From contig NC_092562.1 of the NCBI RefSeq assembly GCF_037975245.1, positions 10,455,001-10,519,000 on the forward strand: DNA of 64,000 bases. The letters run 5' to 3'. This stretch comes from Apostichopus japonicus. Taxonomy: Eukaryota > Echinodermata > Holothuroidea > Aspidochirotida > Stichopodidae. Both the position numbers and the translations under genes were made by a program. Under the pieces are notes generated by a model. The model worked only from the letters and a program-made list of their open reading frames with translations, did no database searches and was not told the origin of the DNA. Below are positions 55,201-64,000 of the stretch, one piece after another; within the stretch, counting starts at the first letter, position 1; each line of letters opens with the position of its first letter.

Positions 55201-58200
55201 GTTCCGAGGTGTGACAAGGTTGATATTTTTGGAGTAGTTGCAAATGGTATAGGGGAATATTTTCAAACTTAACGGTCATGTGATCCGAGGTCACCAAAGG
55301 TCAATTAATGATAAAAAACTAGTATTTTTGCGACAACTTGAGAACAAATTGTCCGTTAGGGTTGGGAGTTGCTTCAATGTAATCCAATTGTTGACCCGCA
55401 TCTGGGTGACCCTTATGTGCCCCTTGATCCAAAATCCGATCACATTTTGTGATCACAAAAGTGTTGGCTATAGTGTTGGTTACTTTATGGGAACATAAAT
55501 AGTGCCTCTTGATCCAAAATCCGATCACATTTTGTGATCACAAAAGTGTTGGCTATAGTGTTGGTTACTTTATGGGAACATGTAGGACCACAATTACTTG
55601 GACTATTTCAGCCCAATCTTGCTTGATAATATTATGTGTATTGTCATATACCCCAAGCAAGGAACCACAGTGCCCTTGGGCTCTTGTCTTACAATTAAAG
55701 CCAAACGAATGATCACCAGTGTCACAAATACTGGTTGCCAATCTTGTTAAAGTTTTGTGTTATGTGTAAAAAAAAACTCGCAGAAATAAGTTGTGGTACA
55801 AATATATCTGAGGGTATTTTTGTTATGTAGATAATGTTAAGGTGAGAAATAAACTTGTGGAAACGAAGATTATACTTTATTCATTTTCTTTCAAAGATTC
55901 ATTTCGATGTGGGAAGAAATATTGGAACAGGAAATGATAGATGTTAGAGTGTAATAGATCTTGGTGCAAATATTGAATTCAATAAGTATTCCTTGGTAGT
56001 CTCCATTGTTGAACTAATACAAAATGATCAATGTCCATTATTCTTTTCCTGCTCATTTTGACAAGTTTCATATCTATATAGTTGGTAAAAGGATGACTTA
56101 AGGGCCGAAACTAATATTGACATGTTAAAGACTGTTAAAAAAAGTGTTATCGATCGTGGTTTGTTAATTTTATTAGTTTGTGTGAAGTGACCCTTAAAGT
56201 ATATTAGACTCATCGGTCGAAGTGTCTGGACCTGCTACAACAGACTGTTAGTCAGTTCCACAGATACAACACAAAACTCTATAGCAAAACAAGACACTTA
56301 TGGCCTCAAGTCATATATGTTTACAATTCATTACATATATATCAATGAGAAATGGTGTTGAATGTCATTAATGGGTGCTTATCCATTTGAAGATCAAATA
56401 ACATATTTTGGTTGATTTATTAGAATTTTTAAAACCACTGTAGTGAAGCGCCAATATCATCATCACTTTAGCCTTAAAGGACAATTCCAGAGATTTATAT
56501 TGAAAATCAGAATAGCTTATTAGAAACGTTTACTAGCACCATTTTCTTCTTGGAATCTTTAAATACTAAAATACTGCTTGAAGTGATCTTTGAAGGAAGG
56601 AGTTGGGTCAGGATTTTTTTCTTGTAACAAAAAAAAATATCAGTTGTTACTAGCTTCATCTGTTCAATTATTCTTACCTTGGTCTACGTCACACTGATCA
56701 AAAATATCCATTAATTCCTGCATATCCTCTTCATGAAGCATTTGAGCAAGGTTTTCCTAAATTTGAAAAAAAGAAGAAAAAACAGAGATCTGAAAGTAGT
56801 TTTTCCTCACAAATATGACAATGAATATCCTGAATAAAACCAAAAATGATTAATTCAATTCCACTACCACATGCGTAGCTCATGAGATTTAAGGACGTTA
56901 GGACGACTGAATTTGAGACTAGCCAAATACTTTCCAAGGGATGGGAGGAGTGGGGGTCGCGTCGTGCAACATTTATGCATATCATTAGCCCACTTTGATG
57001 AGACAATGGTTTAGCTGCATGCATGCTATGAAGTAACCCTTTAACTGATCATGCGTAGTATCTATCATCTTTCGTTAGGGACTCGTGATAAGCGCTTGAC
57101 GTAACATTATCATAATAAATCAATCAACCAATCATCGTTGATAATTATTTCAATGGAGGATTTTATTCCAAGTTTAGTGTACACCCCCCTCATCCCTCCC
57201 CTCCCCAACCATGCCCTTCCTCTCCTATCGATCTCGTTTATTTCTTACTATTCATACTTACGCATTCGTGACAGGACCATCCGATATTGGTATGAGCTCT
57301 GTGAAAGATCTCGATTTCTTCATCTCCATTAAGATGGCCTCTCTTTTTAAGACAATGCTCGTGGTAAACTTTCTCACAGATTCGGCAGGGGTGAAGAGAT
57401 TCCTTCTTGAACATATTACACACAGCGCAATCTGTGTCGTTAGATATCTGGCATAGGGAAAAAAAACAATTGATCAATAAGAATGGTATCCTACACCCAG
57501 GGGCACCGTAGTGGGGGGGGGCAGGGAACGTTCCCGCATTGTTTCAAAAGACATTCAAAGCTCCAATTTTCATGAATTAAAAGTCTCTATCACCCTTTAT
57601 ATAGTGCCATTTTGATGAAAAACATTCAATTGATGGAATTCTGATTTTCGTAACATTCTTAAGACAAAAGAAAAGAAGTCTTCAAACAGATTCTCCGGTG
57701 ATATAATTGACATGTTCCCGGGGCCCGACCAGGCCTTCCACACCCCTGGATGATAAAAACGTCAGCTGCGTCGCAAGAAAAGGTCCGAACGGTACGAAGG
57801 AGAAACACAGCTGGGATGTGCTGTCGTGTTCGTTTGTACGTGGGGAGGGGGAAGAGGAGGGCGTGGGAGTAGCTGTTTCACCGAAAACTACTAAGAACAA
57901 ATATACATGGTTGTTTGTAAGGCCCATGTAGACTGTAACGGACATGTCCCCTCCACCCCCCCCCCCCTCTCGACCACCTTGGAAGCTTTTTGTACTTCAC
58001 AGTAACGCTTCCCGCGGGCTTGACTCTGTTCGGTAGATATAGCTGTATGGTATATATGAGTTCGAAAAGTACTAAGGTCCTCGAAGCGAATAACCATCTT
58101 ATTAATAAAGCAGAACTCAATCTTACACTTTTAGCATTAATGAAGTCGTGGATAAATATATTAACGATCTATAGATCTCATTGTGCAAGTTGAAAGGGAC

Positions 58201-59640
58201 ATTTCAATCCAGTGGCTTGTTTAACAATAGAAATAGAATTAGATTTTGAATTAGATCTATATGTGCCTGATGTTGCTCGATATACCCTGCCGCTCAGTTA
58301 TATTGATTTCATGGGTCTCAATTTGAACAATAGGGAGCAACGAACACACAAAGGTGTAATTATTGACGAGTGGCTTAGACCTGTCAAGCATGGAACGACA
58401 TAATGCATTGTTTATAGTTTCATATGGTTGATGGGTAAAGAACACTCTATGAATGTGAGGTATACGGGCTCATTAGTCAACATCGATCACCAGTAATCCA
58501 GTTAAAGCCTTCAGAATATAGACCGGCCCTAACTGTATAGTAGGCCCAGTGTTGGGTATATACAGTCAACGATAGGCTATCGACTATAGGGGCCCCGCAG
58601 AATGTTATAAGGGTCTAGGGCGTACGTCCTGCAGATAAACACGAGGCTTCGCCTATTGGGCAGACAGATTCACCCTCGTCACGGTATCAGTTCTATATGT
58701 ATCAATAGAGTGTATAGGCCATACATTATGACGTCATATGTTTGAAACATGTCACTTTATGATGTTTGGGAAGATTAAGTCTTTACACGAGCTCCTCGAA
58801 AGGTCATCGGGATTGTCACCAAATATGCTAGAAATTTAAAATTATGGTCACTAATGTTCAGATTTCAAGAAGCATTTGAAAGCCATCCTGAAACCATTGT
58901 GCCTCACTGATACAACATATCTGATTGGACCTCCTCAATGTTTTGGGAATAATTCTGAGAGTCAGCATCTCGTGAAAAATAAACATGAAACCCTTTAGCA
59001 ATTTTCAGCTCCTTTTTTTCGGAGAGTGTGGGAAAAAGAGGGGGAGGGGGCAACACTTAATAAAGCCTGCAATCCTTACCCTTGTTTCCCAATCTATGGG
59101 TAACTCATATGGCACCATAAACTCCTCCTCGTCTTCTGTCTCCGTCTTATTCACCCCACTTGTAAAGTCGTTACGATAAAGTCCTTCATCTCTAACGTTG
59201 ACATTACTTCTCTCCACTGTTTGGAATCCACCCAATGCCGAGTCGACCACCACTAACTCAGTGTTTGGTAGTTCACTCTCTGTAGTATCACCACGTTTTA
59301 AAGCTTCCCAAGCAGAAGAAGTGTCTTTGAACATCAACGCCCTCGGTGAATTTTGCACTTCACTTCTATATCCTGTATCCACGTTAGAGTCATTTTCTTC
59401 GACATTACTCCTCGGCGAAATTCGCGCACTTGTGCGCCTATTGTCTTGTGCAGAATTGATTTCTTGATGTTGATTGGTCAATAGACTATTACGCATGCCG
59501 GTAGCTGTTCCCTGATTGGTCTGAAACTTCTTAATGTTGGCCGGAGAGTTTGTGTTCACTTTATTTATTTGAATCACTCCTCTCGCGATTTTGCGGAAGT
59601 TGTCAGTTGGTTCCTTTTTCTTTCCTAAAGTAACTCCCAT
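49221..59640 (-). CDS. PHF24: PHD finger protein 24-like (PHF24/GINIP), PHD plus four EF-hand-like loops
   Basis: Vertebrate PHF24 (GINIP/KIAA1045) is a neuronal protein reported to bind inhibitory G-protein alpha subunits and tune GABA-B signalling. Exons: 59080-59640, 57262-57447, 56678-56756, 52968-53167, 51649-51821, 50331-50432 and 49221-49332 (1413 nt, 470 aa; human about 400). N-terminus MGVTLGKKKE is a likely myristoylation site, as in human MGVLMSKR. A low-complexity region follows to residue 187, including AWEALKRG (human AAWERLRDG). The PHD finger at 188-249 has C194, C197, C208, C211, H216, C219, C246 and C249. EF-like loops are at 272-283, 316-327, 365-376 and 429-440. The C-terminus VYIIAARPN..PVHL matches human LYILAARPN..AIHL. 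The final donor of exon 4 (AGG|GTTCGT) is non-consensus but required by phase. Identification is firm. Confidence 0.93.
49912..50315 (+). mobile_element. MITE-like repeat, TGGCGGAGCT ends, copy 2
   Basis: The left end CAATGGCGGAGC and right end GCTCCGCCACTGCT are inverted, and TAGGAC lies on both sides (49906-49911 and 50316-50321), a possible 6-bp target duplication. The body matches 2430-2794. On the minus strand it starts 15 nt after the donor of PHF24 exon 6. Confidence 0.72.
50331..50432 (-). other. PHF24: PHF24 exon 6: linker and start of EF loop 4
   Basis: Entering in phase 2, it codes RRKLSRQLTELD and then HVTTNTGILMDADTDHSG, ending in phase 2. It supplies D429, D431 and S433 of the fourth loop; exon 7 adds G434-T-I-S-W-D-E440. 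Acceptor CGACCCCCAG, donor CAGG|GTATGT. Confidence 0.88.
51649..51821 (-). other. PHF24: PHF24 exon 5: EF loop 3
   Basis: Codes KKLLRLLKPKEIHRAHQNF, then FDTDGNGQITDYEARRAYKH and SNFTANPSEMSPTE. The loop DTDGNGQITDYE has every canonical calcium-ligand position filled (D, D, N, Q carbonyl, T, E). The human counterpart ARGSGSTVSEAE is degenerate as I recall it. Acceptor CTTCCTGCAG; donor AAAG|GTACTG. Confidence 0.93.
52968..53167 (-). other. PHF24: PHF24 exon 4: EF loops 1 (second half) and 2
   Basis: Completes loop 1 (DVDQDATISLDE, residues 272-283) and holds loop 2 (DSDLGGSISWWE, 316-327). Between them lies LKYRTMAIKQGEGREITQEE, matching human [20 protein letters not shown]. The donor AGG|GTTCGT is weak; no other donor keeps phase 0 with exon 5. 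Confidence 0.9.
53580..55690. repeat. 2.1-kb composite repeat with tandem AGGTCA-rich units
   Basis: The left border has GGTTCCTTGCTTTAGC and the right border AAGCAAGGAACC, an inverted pair, with a (GT)n tract just inside the left. The interior repeats blocks such as GGTCATGTGATCCGAGGTCA four times (about 53918, 54577, 54874, 55274), GTTGGGAGTTGCTTCAATGT three times and GACCTT.GTGTGCGAAGTTAT several times. The unit includes AGGTCACCAAAGGTCA, a DR4 arrangement of AGGTCA half-sites. It lies in PHF24 intron 3. Probably a transposon-derived repeat; the class is unknown. Confidence 0.8.
55428..55581 (+). repeat. 80-bp direct duplication with a palindrome
   Basis: A segment starting CTTGATCCAAAATCCGATC at about 55425 repeats from about 55507 through TTACTTTATGGGAACAT. 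Each copy has the 16-bp perfect palindrome TTTTGTGATCACAAAA. It forms the right part of the composite repeat. Confidence 0.88.
56678..56756 (-). other. PHF24: PHF24 exon 3: helix and start of EF loop 1
   Basis: Codes ENLAQMLHEEDMQELMDIFD then QCDVDQ, ending in phase 1. It aligns with human [20 protein letters not shown]. It supplies the incoming helix and D272, D274 and, with exon 4, D276 of loop 1. Acceptor CAAATTTAG; donor CAAG|GTAAGA. Confidence 0.9.
57262..57447 (-). other. PHF24: PHF24 exon 2: PHD finger
   Basis: Exactly 62 codons in phase 0 at both ends, covering the whole zinc-binding finger: CAVC, CRICEKVYHEHC, then GWSCHEC. The C4-H-C3 ligand order is complete. Human has CDVC...CRVCTRVFHDGC...GWSCHYC. 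Acceptor TATGCCAG; donor TGC|GTAAGT. Confidence 0.95.
59080..59640 (-). other. PHF24: PHF24 exon 1: N-terminal region
   Basis: 187 codons from MGVTLGKKKE to DWETR, ending with a strong donor AGG|GTAAGG. Mostly polar, low-complexity sequence (many N, S, T, E). It is longer than the human N-terminal region, which accounts for most of the size difference. The frame stays open past the donor by chance. Confidence 0.9.
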
Positions 59641-60097
59641 TGTAATACTTGTAGATTCACACAGTAACAATTACAAAAAAAATCCAGATAAAATATTCTG
59701 CAGATGAAACAGAAATTTAGAGGTATTTTAATTTGTAAGTACGTTGAAAATGTTCTACTTACTAATTTAGATGATGGTGAATACCATATATCGAAATATA
59801 ATATTAGCCGTGATAACAACTATAAGTTTAATCATAAGTATTTTTAACCTGATTAGGTTTGTTATCATATTATACATTAAATTAAGGAAACTTTTAAATA
59901 TGGAAACGTCATAGTGCCATCGACATACATAAAATGTTCAGTTTATGACGTGACCAGTGTTGAATGTCATCCCAGGGTCAAGACTGAAATTCTGCCTAAA
60001 GACATCCATTGAACATACTCATATTTGCCGAACAATTCATTAGTTTGCTAAGAAAGCGTGAATTGTTACTATTTCTTCATTGTACAATGAAATTGAG

Positions 60098-60404
60098 GAG
60101 GAGGATCGAGGATTTATAACGCGCAGACATATCCACCGATAACGGTGCTCATGGCGCATCACAATATTAGCCTGGTCAACAATACCCTGTCAAACATATA
60201 GAGACAATCCCTCCACATGGCATCAGCTAAACAGCTGCCCAACTGACAGTTTATCTCACAGGTCCCCATTTATACACCTGGGTGAAGAGAGGCAATGGAG
60301 ATAAAGAGCCTTGCCCAAGGACACACGTAATGATCTGGACAGGACTCAAACCTGCAAGCCTTAGACCATTAGTCCACTGCCTTAACAACTGGATCACACT
60401 AATT
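60098..60404 (-). mobile_element. tRNA-derived SINE, minus strand
   Basis: On the minus strand it has an A-box region around TTGTTAAGGCAGTGGAC, a B-box-like GGTTTGAGTCC, the CCTTGGGCAAGGCTCTTTAT body and a distal part near 60100-60150 with a GCGCCATGAGC block. It belongs to the same family as 37683-37995 and 6500-6815. It lies upstream of PHF24. Confidence 0.68.
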
Positions 60405-63400
60405 AAGGGTTAATCACGTATTAATCCCACATTTAATTAAATAACACATCCCTGTTAATACTATGTGGGGCAGTTAATTAACCAAATCTTTTCTAGTTAT
60501 CAACTAATAAATTGATCATTTTGTAGAGGATCTCTTACTTAGTCAAATGAACAAATTCAACATTACGACGGCACCTCAACGGTTCCTAGCTTAACCATTC
60601 ATAGGCGTACGTAATAATAGACAGTGTTCAGGTGACCCTCAAGGGTTAGTTCCAACATTTCTGCCAACGGATCACATCTGCCGATCTTGTTTTGATTGAC
60701 TAATTTAATTTAGTGCCAACATGCATACATGCCAAAGTCTGTCTAATTTTGTTGACAACTGATATTTCCTGTTGACAAATAAATTAACTACTCACATGCT
60801 TTCACTCAAATAATTTAAGTCACGTACGTATTTTACCAGTGCATATATATCCAACCTGCATCATTACAGCACATGCTGAAAACCGGTCTGATAAATAATA
60901 TTAACTGATATTGTCGAAATCGAAGCATTTCGATACCAAGGATACAGTACTAAATCAATTTTTTTGTAATTGTTTTACATTTATGACTTTGTGTCAAATG
61001 TAGTTTAGATGAAGTAACCGGGTATAGGGGTTGGTTATGCTGAGAGCACCATGGCTCCGTTACTAATGAACGAGAGGGGGGGGGGGGGGAGTGGCTAAAA
61101 CCCAAGCTACTCCTCTATGCTCAACAGATTCAAGTATAGAAGTGATATTGATAATTTTCTCTAAACATTATAAATTTTGTACTTTGTTCTCCAAAAACAA
61201 CTTTAAAAGTGATGACATTTTTACAATTTTTTTTCGCAACACAAGGTTTAATTGATCCGAATTTTACGTTGCCAGGTGAGCTAATACTAATGTTATTGAA
61301 ATTTTATTTTCTTCAGCTGTTACGTATAATTTACTAATTATTTTAATGAATTGTTTCAAATATATTCAGCATACTTTAACATATATACATATTTTATTTA
61401 TGGAAAGTTCTCAACATAAGACAGAATGCAACTTCCTAAACTGGGCGAATTCAAGAAAACATCTAAACTCATCTGTACGTTGTCAAACTTAGCCAAAGGC
61501 TTGTGAACAAGGGAGGACCCACCACCACGATTTGATAAAAACATCATTTTGTCATTTTGCAGTATTATATTGAACTCCTTACTTATAGATGTAATTTAAA
61601 GAATTTCATTTTCAAACTTTCGCAAATTGTTAAAATATTAACTGAACAAAATAATCAATTTGTTGAACAATTGATTCTATTTCTACACAAATATCTTAGC
61701 CTATTTGGGAGCACCTTAAAGGTAGTCAGCATATACCCCAAATTATAACACGCTATAATTGCTAGAAGATTTTAAAAAGTACCTTCATGGAGGTCTACAT
61801 ACTCTCCAAAATTGTTCTCAGACATTTTTCAGGGAACATACAAAATGAATGAAAACAGTTTAAGCATTTTTACCACAGGTGCCCGTATTTGAATATCTAG
61901 CATATTTCGGACCAATACAGCATACCTTTAACGTTTCCCATAGCGGTAGGGGACAGATTCCGTATACCCCGTACAGTATATGTACAGGAATCCGATCTAG
62001 TCACCGTTAAATGTGAACCTTGAATATCAGTGTCCGCATCACCACTCATTTGGGATTCCCGACACCACTATATCTCGATTTAACTTAAGAGTCAGGGTTG
62101 GGAATACGATTAGTCCAGTTGTTTTCTTATCCGTTGGGTGAAGAATCTTGTTCATTAATACAGTAAAACAACTACATCTTGACTAAGCTCCGTTTCACTC
62201 ACAATATAATACAACCTGAACCTCAAATCCATGTCTTTATAATTGCCAGCATTCATTTTATACGCTATTGCCGAAAGCATCATGGAAAATTTCTCTTGCA
62301 GTAAACTTAGAATAGCTACTTTTCAGTATAGAAAGTCCATATTTGCGATCGTTTGTAACAAAGATGAAGAGGATGCATTTTAACTTACCACACGAATAAC
62401 TGGTTCATCTCAATGACTATGATACTGGTAATCTTGACAAGGATAGCCTGAACTCTTCTTACGTGAAAAATCACTTTGATGAAAATGAAACTTTCGTACA
62501 CGAATATTGTCGATGTGTATCACAGTCTCAGAATCAGTTGAAAGGTCTTGGACTCCATCACGCGCCCCGGCTCGTAACTAGAACCTCAAATGTTTTCAAT
62601 AAGTTGATCAATCCTGTACGAGATTACAGCTACTGCTTTTTGAGTTAATTACAGCTAATGCGGGTTCAAACCAAAAAGAGTTTGCAGTCTGATACTATAG
62701 TAAATAAGTCCGAGATCTTACTAGAAATCTAACTTCTTACATTGTTCTATCCAACGAATCCGCAAAGTGCCCTTTGAACTAAAGAAGCACCTGCTAAGCC
62801 ATAAAGATCAGAGGCTTATGAGTTAAATAGGCAGCTTACTAATCAATAGTTGCTAGGGTAGCTGTCACCTTTAGAGTACAGTTAGAGGACACTAAGCTGT
62901 TAGCAGACAACACTTACAAGTGACGACATAGCAGATCTCAAGAGGTTGCATCGACACGATTGATCGATCTGACGCACTACCCAGCTGAGATGGTACCCTC
63001 TAGATTGGTAGGGGGTCACCCAGACAGTTATACTGGGGCCTGATTGTTCACTTAGCTAAAATGTCGATCTCATATTCTTAAAATTTATCACATGTCCAGC
63101 AGTTTTCAATCTTTCACTGACGAGGTATCTGAGAAAAGTTGGCCTATATTGATTTTAATGGATAAGCAACTCCAAAAATTTTCATTGGCCAGGATCAAAG
63201 AAATCCCCTTATCACATCAGACAGTTTTTACTCTTTCTTCATATACACAACGCTGAAGATTTGAACAAATTTAAAATCGAAGTCATTGAGACATGCGTAT
63301 GATATTAGCTTTAAAGTCACAATACGTATTTGCTGATGAATTTCGGAAAACAAACTTCCGAAGGAGAGTCAATGTTTCTTATTCTCAATGAACTCTGACC

Positions 63401-64000
63401 ATGCAAGTGGGTTTAATGGAGAAAATCTGTCGCAATTGAAAGAAAGAAATTTATTTTCTGTTGCCCTAATGGCGCGAACGATTTACCGTAAAATCACTGC
63501 GACCGCTCATATCAGCATGCTCATTACATAAATGTAACCTATATATACTCGTGTCTTCCACCCTTTTACTCAATTCCACGGAGGAAAGGTCTGCAAATAC
63601 CTGCTTATTCATTGCAATGGAAGGAAATGACACAATTTCGCAAGCTACATCGGTAAGCCCGAAGAAAGATACTATTCGAGAGAATAGACATAACACAAGC
63701 TAGCCACGAAAGTGAAAGTAGGATAGGCCTAACAAAACAGAGAGATTGGATTGCACGTTCTGTTGAGCGGGGCTTGGAATTTTTATAGAAGTTTGAGGAA
63801 TCTACGGACTCGTTAAAAAATTTGGCGAATTTTGTTCAGCTCAAAATGTTTAACAACAGATAAATCAATAAAAATAATGAAAATTAATACGAAAATTGCA
63901 TAGAACGGTATCATTTTTACTGAGCTTTTAGGGCAATAAGCTGGAAAGGTCGGAGTTTAAATTTGGCAAACACACATTGAGACTTTAACATTAAATGGTT
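60405..64000. other. Upstream flank of PHF24 without a recognisable gene
   Basis: AT-rich DNA with no coding exon I can support on either strand. A G-run lies at about 61073-61090. Frames at 62463-62648 and 63466-63696 have no family features or paired splice sites. Untranslated first exons of PHF24 could be here but cannot be seen without transcripts. Confidence 0.45.

Noticed and set aside
59005-59079. C-terminal extension of the longest minus-strand frame past WETR
   Set aside because: The extension is intron read-through; a strong donor AGG|GTAAGG and the PHD exon in phase 0 continue the gene.
63466-63696. Minus-strand 76-codon frame near the right edge
   Set aside because: No recognised motif, no paired splice sites, and the length is expected by chance in this composition.

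Overview
The window looks like nuclear DNA of a marine invertebrate, most likely a deuterostome and perhaps an echinoderm. It is AT-rich, with long introns, GT-AG splice sites, vertebrate-like protein-coding exons and many short DNA transposons and tRNA-derived SINEs. The echinoderm assignment is inference only. Long frames are mostly noise; the genes had to be rebuilt exon by exon from splice signals, reading phase and remembered similarity to human proteins.

Four genes are supported. (1) MTAP, minus strand, 13409 down to about 5076: 5'-methylthioadenosine phosphorylase, seven well-supported exons plus a tentative last exon. (2) SREK1, minus strand, 42363 to 20596: a splicing regulator with two RRMs, an RS domain and an acidic tail, twelve exons in continuous phase, 566 aa. 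(3) PSMG3, plus strand, 46016 to 48559: proteasome assembly chaperone 3, four exons, 119 aa. (4) PHF24 (GINIP/KIAA1045), minus strand, 59640 to 49221: a PHD finger and four EF-hand-like loops, seven exons, 470 aa. PSMG3 and PHF24 converge with only about 0.65 kb between stop codons; SREK1 and PSMG3 diverge across a 3.6 kb transposon-filled gap. The genes do not form one pathway (methionine salvage, splicing, proteasome assembly, Ca/G-protein signalling).

Between and inside the genes lies a dense mobile-element layer whose borders can be read directly from target duplications. (a) Three families flanked by TTAA and starting with AG include a 1973-bp element that carries a frameshifted THAP zinc-finger relic, which together suggest Kolobok-type transposons and their MITEs. 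(b) hAT-like elements with 8-bp duplications lie at 38245-39682, 39874-41007, 43184-43810 and 44402-45305. (c) Short CAGG-ended elements with 6-bp duplications lie at 7556, 20307 and 20992. (d) There are SINEs, LINE relics and a possible Penelope-type relic. The 43.1-45.3 kb interval is a nested stack of these. Several repeats sit within about 15 nt of 5' splice sites.

The best candidates for biological novelty are the PHF24 homologue with four near-canonical Ca-binding loops, which are degenerate in the human protein as I recall it; the Kolobok/THAP system; and the repeats abutting splice sites, including a 173-bp (AT)n next to a 36-nt exon. The flanks (1-4 kb, 13.4-20.3 kb apart from repeats, and 60.4-64 kb) show no gene I can support.
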